Source: Devosia yakushimensis (lineage in GTDB: Bacteria > Pseudomonadota > Alphaproteobacteria > Rhizobiales > Devosiaceae). From it: a DNA stretch of 34,474 nt. The stretch covers positions 1-34,474 of the forward strand of contig NZ_BSNG01000008.1 in assembly GCF_030159855.1 (NCBI RefSeq), in the 5' to 3' direction. Below, piece after piece: positions 7,217-14,299 of this stretch; the stretch's first letter is position 1, and every line of letters begins with the position of its first letter. The notes under the pieces were generated by a model, which had not been told where the DNA came from, made no database searches, and saw only the letters and a list, made by a program, of their open reading frames with translations. A program made the position numbers and the translations under genes.

Positions 7217-8506
7217 ATGATCGGCAAGAGCAACGGGAATGGCGGACGCATGACGGGCAGGGGCCTGGTTCTGGCGGTGATGATGCCGGCGCTGGCCTGG
7301 GCGCCAGCTGCCCTGGCGGGGCCGGCACTGGATGCCTGCGCGGCCGAGGCCGCCAGCCAGTTCGAACCCGGATTTGCCGAGATCGGCAAGGACAGCTGGA
7401 CCATGGATACCGTGGCGGCCATTGCAGCCTGCAAGAAGGCGCTATCGGCTGAACCGGACTCGGCCCAGGTCAAGGGCTGGCTGGCGCGCGCCTATTTTGC
7501 CGCCGGCGACAGCGCATTGGCGCTGCCCCTGTTCGAGGCGGCGGCCGAAGACGGCAATGCGCTGGCGCTGGCCATTCTGGGCGACATGCTGACCACCGGC
7601 GATGGCGTGCCCCAGGACATGGAGCGGGGCGCCCAATTGCTGCGGCAGGGCGCCGAGGCCGGCTTTGCGCTGGCGCAGAACAGCCTGGGGCTTTCCTATG
7701 ATTTCGGCGAAGGGGTGGCGCAGGATTATGATGAGGCGGCGCGCTGGTATCGCGCGGCGGCCGAACAGGGCATGTCCAAGGGACAGTCCAATCTGGGACT
7801 GATGTATCAGGATGGGCTGGGCGTGCCGCAGGACTATGTGGCGGCGGCGGCCTGGTTTGAAAAATCGGCGGCCCAGGGCGATCCATCCGGCCAGGCCAAT
7901 CTGGGCATCCTGCTGCAGGACGGGCTGGGCCAGAAGGCCGATCCGGAGCGCGCGGCCGAGCTGTATCGCCTGGCGGCCGAGCAGGGCGACATGTATGGCC
8001 AGAACAATCTGGGCTCGCTCTATGAAAACGGCATTGGCGTGGAGGAAGACCTGGCCAGGGCCGCCGAGCTTTACCAGCAGGCGGCCGACCAGGACATGCC
8101 GCTGGCCAAGCACAATCTGGCGCTGCTCTATGAGGATGGCCGGGGCGTCAAGCAGGACTACGTGCGGGCGCTGCGGCTTTATACCCAGGCGGCCGAGGGC
8201 GGGGAAATGCGGGCCGCGGTCAATCTGGGGCTGCTCTATATGGATGGGAAGGGCACCGATGTCGACTACGAGGCAGCGCTCAAGTGGACGCAGCTGGCGG
8301 CCGATGCCAACCAGCCGGTGGGGCTCAATAATATGGGCTATATCTATGAGCATGGCCTGGGCGTGACGGCCAACAGGCAGACGGCGATGGATTATTATCA
8401 GCGCTCGGCCGATGAGGGCTATGAACTGGCCAGCGAAAATCTGGTTCGCCTGAGCAAGGAGCAGACCGGGCAGGGCGGCGGTGGCACCAAGACCAAGACG
8501 AAATAA
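7217..8506 (+). CDS. Secreted Sel1-repeat (TPR-like) protein
   Basis: A 429-residue exported protein made almost entirely of Sel1 repeats. I choose the ATG at 7217: GAGGAG (7205-7210) is six bases upstream and a signal peptide follows (hydrophobic GLVLAVMMPALAWAPAALAG). Longer in-frame starts would add a non-hydrophobic leader. About eight consecutive 36-residue repeats follow a short alpha-helical segment, each with the pattern LGxxYxxGxGVxxDxxxAxxxYxxAAxxG (for example LGLSYDFGEGVAQDYDEAARW). A partial ninth closes the solenoid. Sel1 solenoids act as protein-protein scaffolds, often in envelope or stress signalling; no partner is evident here. The C-terminus ends in a Lys/Thr-rich tail (GGGTKTKTK). 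The gene converges on the DUF599 gene with only three bases between stop codons. Confidence 0.93.
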   Translation: MIGKSNGNGGRMTGRGLVLAVMMPALAWAPAALAGPALDACAAEAASQFEPGFAEIGKDSWTMDTVAAIAACKKALSAEPDSAQVKGWLARAYFAAGDSALALPLFEAAAEDGNALALAILGDMLTTGDGVPQDMERGAQLLRQGAEAGFALAQNSLGLSYDFGEGVAQDYDEAARWYRAAAEQGMSKGQSNLGLMYQDGLGVPQDYVAAAAWFEKSAAQGDPSGQANLGILLQDGLGQKADPERAAELYRLAAEQGDMYGQNNLGSLYENGIGVEEDLARAAELYQQAADQDMPLAKHNLALLYEDGRGVKQDYVRALRLYTQAAEGGEMRAAVNLGLLYMDGKGTDVDYEAALKWTQLAADANQPVGLNNMGYIYEHGLGVTANRQTAMDYYQRSADEGYELASENLVRLSKEQTGQGGGGTKTKTK

Positions 8507-8509
8507 TCG

Positions 8510-9220
8510 TTAGGGAAGAGGGGCGGGCTCGCTGGCTTTTTGCTGCCGGCGCGCGGCGATGACGGCGGCGAGTGCGGCCGTGCGGTGCGCCGTCGAAAAG
8601 AACTCGCGATGGGCGAGGATGAAAATGGTGGCCAGGCACGTGGCAATGGCCACCCATTCGGAGACGAACCAGGCGACGGTGGCGACCGAGAAGTAATAGG
8701 CGCGGATGCCGCTATTGAAGTTCTTGGCCCCCAGCGCGTTCATGCGGGCAATGGCCTCGATTTCGTCTTCCGGCGTGGGCACCGCATGATCGAGGGCGCC
8801 CAGCATGATGCAGAAATGGTTGAACTGGCGCAGCGACAGGGTGAAGGCGAAAAAGGCCAGCACGAAGAGCGCTAGCATCACCACCAGGTGGATCTGTACA
8901 TCGGCCACCGAATAGGTGCGCTCGAGCGACAGCGATTCCAGCGCCGCCATCAGGGTCGGCAATTGCCCGAAGACGGCAAAGACCGCCAGCACGAGCAGTA
9001 CGGCGGTGGAGGCCAGAAAGCTCACCGACTGCATGATATTGCCCGAGAGGATGGCATCGAACGGGGTTTCGCGCTGGGCGGCATTGGCGACCCAGCGGCG
9101 GCGCTGCATGTTCATGATGACCGAGAGCGAAGGCCGGTGCCGCTCGATCCAGGGCACGATGATATTGTAGGCGAAATAGCAAAAGAGGGGCAGGATCGTG
9201 GAGATCAGGGTGATCGACAA
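8510..9220 (-). CDS. DUF599 family membrane protein
   Basis: A 236-residue integral membrane protein matching DUF599 (PF04654), a family of unknown function. About four hydrophobic segments are visible: one at the N-terminus (STILPLFCYFAYNIIV), a pair in the middle (SFLASTAVLLVLAVFAVF and VVMLALFVLAFFAF) and one near the C-terminus (WVAIATCLATIFIL). Family-typical stretches include RRRWV near residue 40, the LRQFNHFCIMLGA segment, and GAKNFNSGIRAYYFS. The start appears to be a TTG at 9220, preceded by AAGG. A downstream ATG would remove part of the first membrane segment, so I keep the TTG. A terminator separates it from the upstream aldo/keto reductase gene. Confidence 0.86.
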   Translation of the reverse strand: MSITLISTILPLFCYFAYNIIVPWIERHRPSLSVIMNMQRRRWVANAAQRETPFDAILSGNIMQSVSFLASTAVLLVLAVFAVFGQLPTLMAALESLSLERTYSVADVQIHLVVMLALFVLAFFAFTLSLRQFNHFCIMLGALDHAVPTPEDEIEAIARMNALGAKNFNSGIRAYYFSVATVAWFVSEWVAIATCLATIFILAHREFFSTAHRTAALAAVIAARRQQKASEPAPLP

Positions 9221-9263
9221 GGTTGTGGCCCTTCAGCTGATTTGCCCATTTATACCGCGCCGG

Positions 9264-9296
9264 GGAAAAAAGGCGACGGAATGAAAAGCCGCCTTG
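9264..9296 (-). terminator. Rho-independent terminator after the aldo/keto reductase gene
   Basis: On the minus strand AAGGCG (9295-9290) pairs with CGCCTT (9275-9270) around a 14-base loop, and the following run is T-rich (6 T in a row across 9271-9266). It lies just past the aldo/keto reductase stop and ends that transcript before the DUF599 gene. Confidence 0.6.
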
Positions 9297-9302
9297 TTGT
9301 CC

Positions 9303-10340
9303 CTAAATGGTGCGCGGCCAGCGGCGGTGGATGGCCTCGATCTCGGCGAGGATTTCGGGCGACAGGGTGAGATCGGCAGCGCCAAGGGAATTGGCGAGCT
9401 GGACCGTGCTGGTGGCGCCGATAATCACCGAGGTCATGAAGGGGCGGGTGAGGGCGAAGGCGATGGCCATCTGGGCAGGATCGAGCCCATGGCTGCGGGC
9501 GAGCGCGACATAATCCTTGGCGGCGGCCTCCGAATAGGAATTGAGGCGCCAGAAGCCCTTCTGGTAATCGGCCCGGCTGCCGGGCGGGATTGCGCCGTCG
9601 GAATATTTGCCGGTCAGCAGCCCGCCCGCGAGCGGTGAATAGGCCAGGAGCCCGACCTGCTCGTGATGGCTGAGTTCGGCCAGGTCGAGATCGAAATGGC
9701 GGCGGGCGAGGTTATATTCGTTCTGCACCGAGACCAGGCGGGGCAGGTTGCGGGCCTCGGCAATGGCCAGCCATCGGCTGATGCCCCAGGTGGTTTCGTT
9801 GGAGACGCCGGCATGGAGGATCTTGCCTTCCTTGACCAGGGCGCCCAGGGTTTCGAGCATGTCGGCGATATTGTCGAGAACGTCGGTGGTGTCCTGGTTA
9901 TGGGGCGCATAGGTCCAGGACCCATCGAAATTGTAGCTGCCGCGCGAGGCCCAGTGGATCTGGTAGAGATCGATGCGATCGGTCTTGAGGCGGCGCAGGC
10001 TCTGTTCGATAGCGATGCGGATCGAGGCGCCGTCGGGGCGGGCGCCGTTGCGGATATGGCGATTGCCGCCGCCGCCGATCTTGGAGGCGAGGAGCCAGTG
10101 ATCGCGCTTGCCGGTCAAGGCGAACCAATTGCCGATGATTTCCTCGGTGCGGCCCGAGGTCTCGGGGCTGCCCGGCACGGCATAGAGTTCGGCGGTATCC
10201 ATGAAATTGACGCCGGCCTCGAGCGCCAGATCGATCTGGGCGTGACCCTCGGCCTCGCTGTTCTGGCTACCCCAGGTCATGGTGCCGAGGCAGATTTCGG
10301 TGACGAGCCGGCCGGTGCGGCCCAAGGGCTTCAATTTCAT
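9303..10340 (-). CDS. Aldo/keto reductase (Tas/YajO-like)
   Basis: Cytoplasmic NADPH-dependent oxidoreductase of the aldo/keto reductase superfamily, 345 residues. I start at the ATG at 10340 because the family begins with M-x-x-x-x-LGRTGxxVxxxxLG, and the reading frame upstream of it is unlike the family. The catalytic tetrad is complete: D48 and Y53 in FMDTAELYAV, K87 in LLASKIG, and H129 in DLYQIHW. The insert PGSPETSGRTEEIIG after the tyrosine and the ending ATSTVQLANSLGAADLTLS resemble E. coli Tas. The substrate is not predictable. The gene seems to be transcribed alone, with its own terminator, away from the palindromic repeats and tRNA at its right. Confidence 0.93.
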   Translation of the reverse strand: MKLKPLGRTGRLVTEICLGTMTWGSQNSEAEGHAQIDLALEAGVNFMDTAELYAVPGSPETSGRTEEIIGNWFALTGKRDHWLLASKIGGGGNRHIRNGARPDGASIRIAIEQSLRRLKTDRIDLYQIHWASRGSYNFDGSWTYAPHNQDTTDVLDNIADMLETLGALVKEGKILHAGVSNETTWGISRWLAIAEARNLPRLVSVQNEYNLARRHFDLDLAELSHHEQVGLLAYSPLAGGLLTGKYSDGAIPPGSRADYQKGFWRLNSYSEAAAKDYVALARSHGLDPAQMAIAFALTRPFMTSVIIGATSTVQLANSLGAADLTLSPEILAEIEAIHRRWPRTI

Positions 10341-10381
10341 GGGTAAAATCCAGGGGGCGGGAGAGGGGTGAGAGGAGGTCC

Positions 10382-10425
10382 CTAAAGCGCGTCGCGATCT
10401 CAAGGATTCGCTCCGTGCGCTTTAG
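10382..10425. repeat. Inverted repeat CTAAAGCGC ... GCGCTTTAG
   Basis: A perfect 9-base inverted repeat (10382-10390 and 10417-10425) encloses a 26-base loop. It sits directly before another palindromic element (10438-10482), and the two may be parts of one composite intergenic repeat upstream of the aldo/keto reductase gene. Confidence 0.6.
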
Positions 10426-10437
10426 CTCTTTTTGTAC

Positions 10438-10482
10438 GCATGTCTTTGCCCCGAAACCGGTGACCACTTTCGGGAGACATGC
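10438..10482. repeat. Rhizobiales-type palindromic repeat (GCATGTCT-CCCGAAA / TTTCGGG-AGACATGC)
   Basis: GCATGTCT (10438-10445) and CCCGAAA (10450-10456) pair with AGACATGC (10475-10482) and TTTCGGG (10468-10474), with a small internal bulge and an 11-base loop containing CCGGT. From memory, very similar palindromes are dispersed widely in Rhizobiales genomes. Apart from these repeats and the tRNA promoter I see nothing in 10341-10666. Confidence 0.7.
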
Positions 10483-10570
10483 TCTAGCGGATAAAGCGCG
10501 GCAAGCGCTGGCACAAGCGGGATTGCCCGACGGGGATGTCAAAAAAGCGTCACGCAGGGTCGTTTTGGGG

Positions 10571-10599
10571 TTGAGCAAAGCCGATTCACCCCCTATATA
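10571..10599 (+). promoter_or_regulatory. Sigma-70-type promoter of tRNA-fMet
   Basis: TTGAGC (10571-10576) and TATATA (10594-10599) are separated by exactly 17 bases. The expected start is about 60 bases before the mature 5' end of the tRNA. Good box quality and position support it as the tRNA promoter. Confidence 0.65.
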
Positions 10600-10666
10600 C
10601 GCCTCACGTCGCGACCACGGTCGCCGTGATGACCAAAGCCATCCGGCATTGTTATCAACGTTTTGA

Positions 10667-10743
<77 letters not shown>

Positions 10744-10782
10744 AAAAAAGCCCAGTGAACTCAATGAGTTCGCTGGGTTTTT
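10744..10782 (+). terminator. Rho-independent terminator of tRNA-fMet
   Basis: AGCCCAGTGAACTC (10749-10762) pairs with GAGTTCGCTGGGTT (10766-10779) around a three-base loop, with one internal G-T wobble at each end of the stem. It ends in a run of five T (10778-10782). Confidence 0.85.
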
Positions 10783-10914
10783 CCTTTCCTCTTAGACGTG
10801 ACACCGCTTGGCGCCGGAATCATATCGGAATCAATTCGAATGAAGCCGTAGCGTGGAAGCGGCGTTTTCATCAGTGACATTTGACACTCGGCGTTCCGAG
10901 GAGGAGGCGGCTTC

Positions 10915-10972
10915 GATAGAGAACCAGACTACGAATCTGGGGGTCAGGAGTTCGAATCTCTTCGGGCGCACC
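10915..10972 (+). pseudogene. Truncated tRNA-Arg(ACG), 3' part only
   Basis: The 3' two thirds of a tRNA-Arg are intact. There is an anticodon arm CCAGA-CTACGAA-TCTGG (10924-10940, anticodon ACG at 10931-10933), a variable region GGGTC and a T arm AGGAG-TTCGAAT-CTCTT (10946-10962). The 3' acceptor strand is CGGGCGC with discriminator A and CC. The 5' acceptor strand and most of the D arm are missing; only GATAGAG, the end of the D loop and stem, remains. The sequence to the left does not pair with CGGGCGC. It therefore cannot form a tRNA and looks like a displaced 3' fragment left by an integration event. Its acceptor end overlaps a second fragment on the opposite strand. Confidence 0.75.
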
Positions 10973-11018
10973 CGCCGCGATTCGAACGCGGGGCCTTCGC
11001 CTTCGGAGGGCAACGCTC
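10965..11018 (-). pseudogene. Truncated tRNA-Arg(CCG), 3' part only: candidate attachment-site remnant
   Basis: Read on the minus strand, the end of a D stem (GAGC) is followed by an anticodon arm TTGCC-CTCCGAA-GGCGA (anticodon CCG, 11006-11004), variable AGGCC, T arm CCGCG-TTCGAAT-CGCGG (10991-10975) and acceptor strand CGGGTGC (10974-10968) with discriminator G and CC. The expected 5' acceptor GCACCCG and the D arm are absent: past 11018 the sequence is unrelated. In tRNA-targeting integrative elements, such a 3' fragment lies at the element end distal to the intact tRNA. The orientation here places the element to the right, where a conjugation module is found. The intact tRNA-Arg(CCG) would be beyond the window. 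Confidence 0.7.
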
Positions 11019-11158
11019 AAACGAGAACGCCCTGACTCCTTGCCAGAACACCCGCATAGCCGCGTTCGTAAGGGAGCGAAGCGTGCAACCGTAACCTAGG
11101 GTGCTCACCGGAATACGCCGAACTTCCGAAGTCCTTCGCCTGCCTATCCGATTGCCCA

Positions 11159-11200
11159 AAACCGTTTCAAAAACCGTTTCAGTTTGCCGATTTGAAACGG
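11159..11200. repeat. Short repeat cluster AACCGTTTCA (two direct, one inverted)
   Basis: AAACCGTTTCA occurs at 11159-11169 and again at 11171-11181 (by eye, offset 12), and the inverse TGAAACGG appears at 11193-11200. The cluster is about 150 bases inside the putative element end. Directly repeated arms of this kind near an att site can be recombinase or excisionase binding sites, but could also be chance. Confidence 0.4.
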
Positions 11201-11243
11201 CGCGATCGAGCTAAGTGGCGAGATTTATTGGCGCGCCAAATCC

Positions 11244-11880
11244 CTAAGTTTTCGCCGCCGCTATTGGTCCTAGTTCTATCGCGTGCGCCATGGTTTCTCC
11301 CACATCCAGTGTCATGGAATTTGGGTTGGTTCCCTCTGCGCCAAATCGGCGTGTCGGCTCAAGTGCGAGCGCATACACGCCTGACTGAAGCGCTCTCCAG
11401 ATGCCGAAAACTCGGAAGCGCGGTCCGCGAGAAGGAAAGCCGCGCTCGTACTCCACTGAGCAGACGCGGGTTCCAGAGTTCGTTCGCCGCATTTGTCCGA
11501 CCGACTGAACGGGCATTTCCTGGGAAACAGTCAACCAAGTCGTCTCGTGGGTGCTTGTCCTCCGATTTAATTGCGCCGCCCAGGTCAGCGCAGATGTCGC
11601 CGTGGACCTCGCGCGATTCAACCACGAAGGGTAGCCGAAGTTGGCATGGTACGGGATCGCATAGGCCGTTGGCCGGAAACCGCGGTTCTCACCCCATCTT
11701 CGATACTGACTGTGACGCCGAACACGTCCAATTGGATCCGGCGTCGAAGAACCAGGTTCTCCCCGAACATGGCGACCTGCCGGACGACCGCCTCCGCTCA
11801 AATGAGCGGACGCTCGCGGTTCCAGTCGATGCCATAGGCGAACAGGGAGGCACGTTGCCTGGAGATCCGTGTAGCGGGTG
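11244..11880 (-). pseudogene. DUF4432 (aldose 1-epimerase-like) pseudogene, frameshifted
   Basis: No intact gene spans 11019-12180, but the minus strand carries pieces of one protein in all three frames, in the right order. They are PLHG (near 11880), then AYGIDWNRERPLI, a stop codon and MFGENLVLRRRI (about 11825-11720), then ENRGFRPTAYAIPYHANFGYP (11690-11628), then a VHGDI segment in another frame, then GVYALALEP with a GETMAHAIELGPI tail (11381-11247). This order and the phrases YHANFGYP and YALALEP match the DUF4432 family as I remember it. Several frameshifts and a stop show it is dead, and the N-terminal part is not recognisable. The family is related to galactose mutarotases and often lies in sugar-catabolism clusters. 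The rest of the 11019-12180 stretch shows no recognisable gene. Confidence 0.6.
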
Positions 11881-12180
11881 GAAAACCTGCATGCGGTGCT
11901 TGTGCCTGAAGCGCTCGGCGCTTTTCTGACCGACTGCGCAACACAAACGGCCGAGGCTCTAATGGCCGCTGGATCAGGGTTCCACGGCAGATCAGTCGCC
12001 ATCCTCGCCCTCAAGGCAGCACGATTAAGTGGTAATGCCAATAAATCCTCGCAATTCGCTTATTTACTGCCGAGAGTGAAGTATCCAAATTGCCCGCGAA
12101 TTCGGGGTCGTTGTTGCGCCAAGCAGAAGGTGAGTTTCTCCCGGCCGAGGCGCCCCAAGACATTGTGAACGGGAATTGAG

Positions 12181-14295
12181 ATGCGCGAAAAATCAAATCG
12201 TCAGCTGCAATCTAACGGCGTAACGCAGCCGTCGGAAACGAAGCGCTCACCCAAGTACTTACGAATCGGCGTCGATATTGGTGGGACGTTCACCGATTTT
12301 TGCGGCTGGCGGGACGAGGCGGGAAGCGAAATTGTGTCATTCAAGGTTCCCTCAACGCCCCCAAATTTCGGAGAGGGCTTCCGGACCGGCTTTGAGCAAA
12401 TCCTCGAACTCCTCGCCCCTCGGGAAGACGAAATTGCCTTGGTGATGCACGGCACGACGGTTAGCACTAACGCGGTGATCGAGCGCGCTGGTCCGAAAAT
12501 TGCGTTGTTCGTCACCAAGGGGTATCGCGACATCCTCGAACTGCAGCGCATTAGAGTCCCCAATGCGCTCAACCTTTTTGAGCGCAGAACCGTCCCATTG
12601 ATCGAAAGAAACCTCGTCATCGAGGTAGATGAGCGGTTGCTGCGCGAAGGCGAACTCGACACGCCGCTCGACAAAAAAGAGGTTTCAAGACTGGCCAAAA
12701 AGGCCGCAGCCGCAGGCGCAACCGGCTTTGCAGTCGCATTTCTTCACAGCTACACCAATCCCGAGCATGAAATTGTCGCGCGAGACGCGATCCGTGAGGC
12801 GCTTGGAGAGGAAACCCGCGTCAGTCTGTCTAGCGAAATTTGGCCGCGGATGGGAGAATATGAGCGCACCATAGCTGCCGTGCTCAACGCATTCGTGAAA
12901 CAGCGTATGGACGAGTATCTGGGCGCCGTCGAAAGCTATGTCGCGGATCGGTTGCCGGGTTCCCACTTGTTCATCACCCGCTCGAACGGCGGCGCAATGT
13001 CGGCATCCGAAGCTCGCGCCTTCCCGATCCACACATTGCTGTCCGGACCGGCATCGGGCGTGACTGCTGCCGAATTTCTCGGCCGCTCGATCAAGGAAGA
13101 TAATCTCCTGACCTTGGATATGGGTGGAACGAGCACCGATATTTCGCTTATTCGCGAGGGCCGAGGGCAGACATCGAATTCGGCAGAAGTCGGAAACTTC
13201 CCCGTTATCCTTCCGGTGTCCGAGATCGAAGCAATCGGCGCGGGCGGTGGTTCGATCATCGCCATGGACGGCTCCGCGTTGCGCGTTGGGCCGCGTAGCG
13301 CCGGTTCCTATCCAGGCCCCGCATGCTTCGGCCGCGGCGGGATCGAGCCGGCACTCACTGACGCCTATCTGCTGTCCGGCTATCTTCCCGAAGCGCTCTT
13401 GGGCGGCGCCATGAAGCTCGACCGGGACGCTTCGGTGCGCGCGCTCACGCCGATTGCGGAGCATCTCGGTGTCGCTGTCGAAGCTGCCGCTGACATGGCG
13501 GTTACCATCGCAACCTCAAACATGGTTGCTGGCGTCTTGCCGTACCTGGCCCGCAAAGGCGTTGACGCCGAAGACCTGACCCTGCTTGTTTATGGCGGCG
13601 GCGGCGCGATCCACGGACCGCTTGTTGCCAGCGAAATCGGTATCAATCGCATTCTTGTTCCGGCATCTCCATCCGTCTTCTGCGCGCTCGGCGGGTTGGT
13701 GTCGGAACTCAGCGAAGATGTGTTGGCCAGCGTCCAAGGCCGCGTTCTGAGCGCGCAGGACGTAACTTCCACTTTTGCTGACCTGGTCACGCAAGCGAAC
13801 GACTGGCTCTCTCGGCAGATTGAGCCGGAGAAGCTAGGTGGCGTTTCGATCGAGCGCTGGGCCGAAATGCGGTACGCTGGCCAGTCATTCCAGATTGACG
13901 TCGAACTGCCTGAACAGGCGGTCCTCAGTGCAGACTTTCCAGCCATGCTTGAGGCATTCCATGCCGAACATCTGCGGACTTTCAGCTACGCCAATCCTAC
14001 TGGTGCCGTAGAGTTTGTTGCCCTGCGTGTCCGAATTCGCGGACGTCTGGCGGTTCCGCAGATGTCGACATCCACGAGGCAAGCAGCCGGCACGGCCCAT
14101 ATTGCTACCCGGGACATGCGGTTCAACAACACTGTCTATCCGGCGACAAAGGTCTATGAGCGTGACGCTTTGGGCCGCGACGGTCTCATCACCGGGCCGG
14201 CTGTCATCCAGCAGGTTACCGCGACGGTTGTGATACCGCCCGACTATTCCGCGCGCATCGATGCGTATGACAACATCATCATTTCCAAGGACTGA
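12181..14295 (+). CDS. hyuA: Hydantoinase/oxoprolinase family protein, HyuA-type subunit
   Basis: A 704-residue subunit of an ATP-dependent amidohydrolase of the N-methylhydantoinase / 5-oxoprolinase family. These enzymes open a lactam or cyclic amide ring at the cost of ATP, in a complex with the HyuB subunit encoded next. The N-terminal actin-like nucleotide-binding fold shows the motif RIGVDIGGTFTDF (residues 28-40) and its second phosphate loop LTLDMGGTSTDIS (about residue 305). Other family motifs are HGTTVSTNAVIERAG, SNGGAMSASEARAFP and SGPASGV. The family is usually 650-720 residues, so it is full length. The first ~25 residues are poorly conserved and polar, so translation might start later, though no other start in frame is supported by a better ribosome site. 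It is the first gene of the island and probably heads hyuAB. Substrate is not readable from sequence. Confidence 0.93.
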   Translation: MREKSNRQLQSNGVTQPSETKRSPKYLRIGVDIGGTFTDFCGWRDEAGSEIVSFKVPSTPPNFGEGFRTGFEQILELLAPREDEIALVMHGTTVSTNAVIERAGPKIALFVTKGYRDILELQRIRVPNALNLFERRTVPLIERNLVIEVDERLLREGELDTPLDKKEVSRLAKKAAAAGATGFAVAFLHSYTNPEHEIVARDAIREALGEETRVSLSSEIWPRMGEYERTIAAVLNAFVKQRMDEYLGAVESYVADRLPGSHLFITRSNGGAMSASEARAFPIHTLLSGPASGVTAAEFLGRSIKEDNLLTLDMGGTSTDISLIREGRGQTSNSAEVGNFPVILPVSEIEAIGAGGGSIIAMDGSALRVGPRSAGSYPGPACFGRGGIEPALTDAYLLSGYLPEALLGGAMKLDRDASVRALTPIAEHLGVAVEAAADMAVTIATSNMVAGVLPYLARKGVDAEDLTLLVYGGGGAIHGPLVASEIGINRILVPASPSVFCALGGLVSELSEDVLASVQGRVLSAQDVTSTFADLVTQANDWLSRQIEPEKLGGVSIERWAEMRYAGQSFQIDVELPEQAVLSADFPAMLEAFHAEHLRTFSYANPTGAVEFVALRVRIRGRLAVPQMSTSTRQAAGTAHIATRDMRFNNTVYPATKVYERDALGRDGLITGPAVIQQVTATVVIPPDYSARIDAYDNIIISKD

Positions 14296-14299
14296 AGAC

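Noticed and set aside
7442..8353. 303-residue minus-strand frame with repeat-like pattern opposite the Sel1 protein
   Set aside because: Its repeats are the reflection of the Sel1 repeats on the plus strand.
10915..11018. Circularly permuted (two-piece) alphaproteobacterial tmRNA
   Set aside because: The fragments have ordinary arginine anticodon arms, which tmRNA lacks, and no tag-peptide reading frame is present.
10965..11107. Intact minus-strand tRNA-Arg(CCG) with an intron, using GCACCC near 11104-11107 as the 5' acceptor
   Set aside because: The seventh pair fails, no D arm follows the supposed 5' end and the insert would not lie at a usual intron position.
11192..11929. 245-residue plus-strand frame in the junction region
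   Set aside because: No recognisable family; the minus strand carries a decayed DUF4432 protein across the same DNA.
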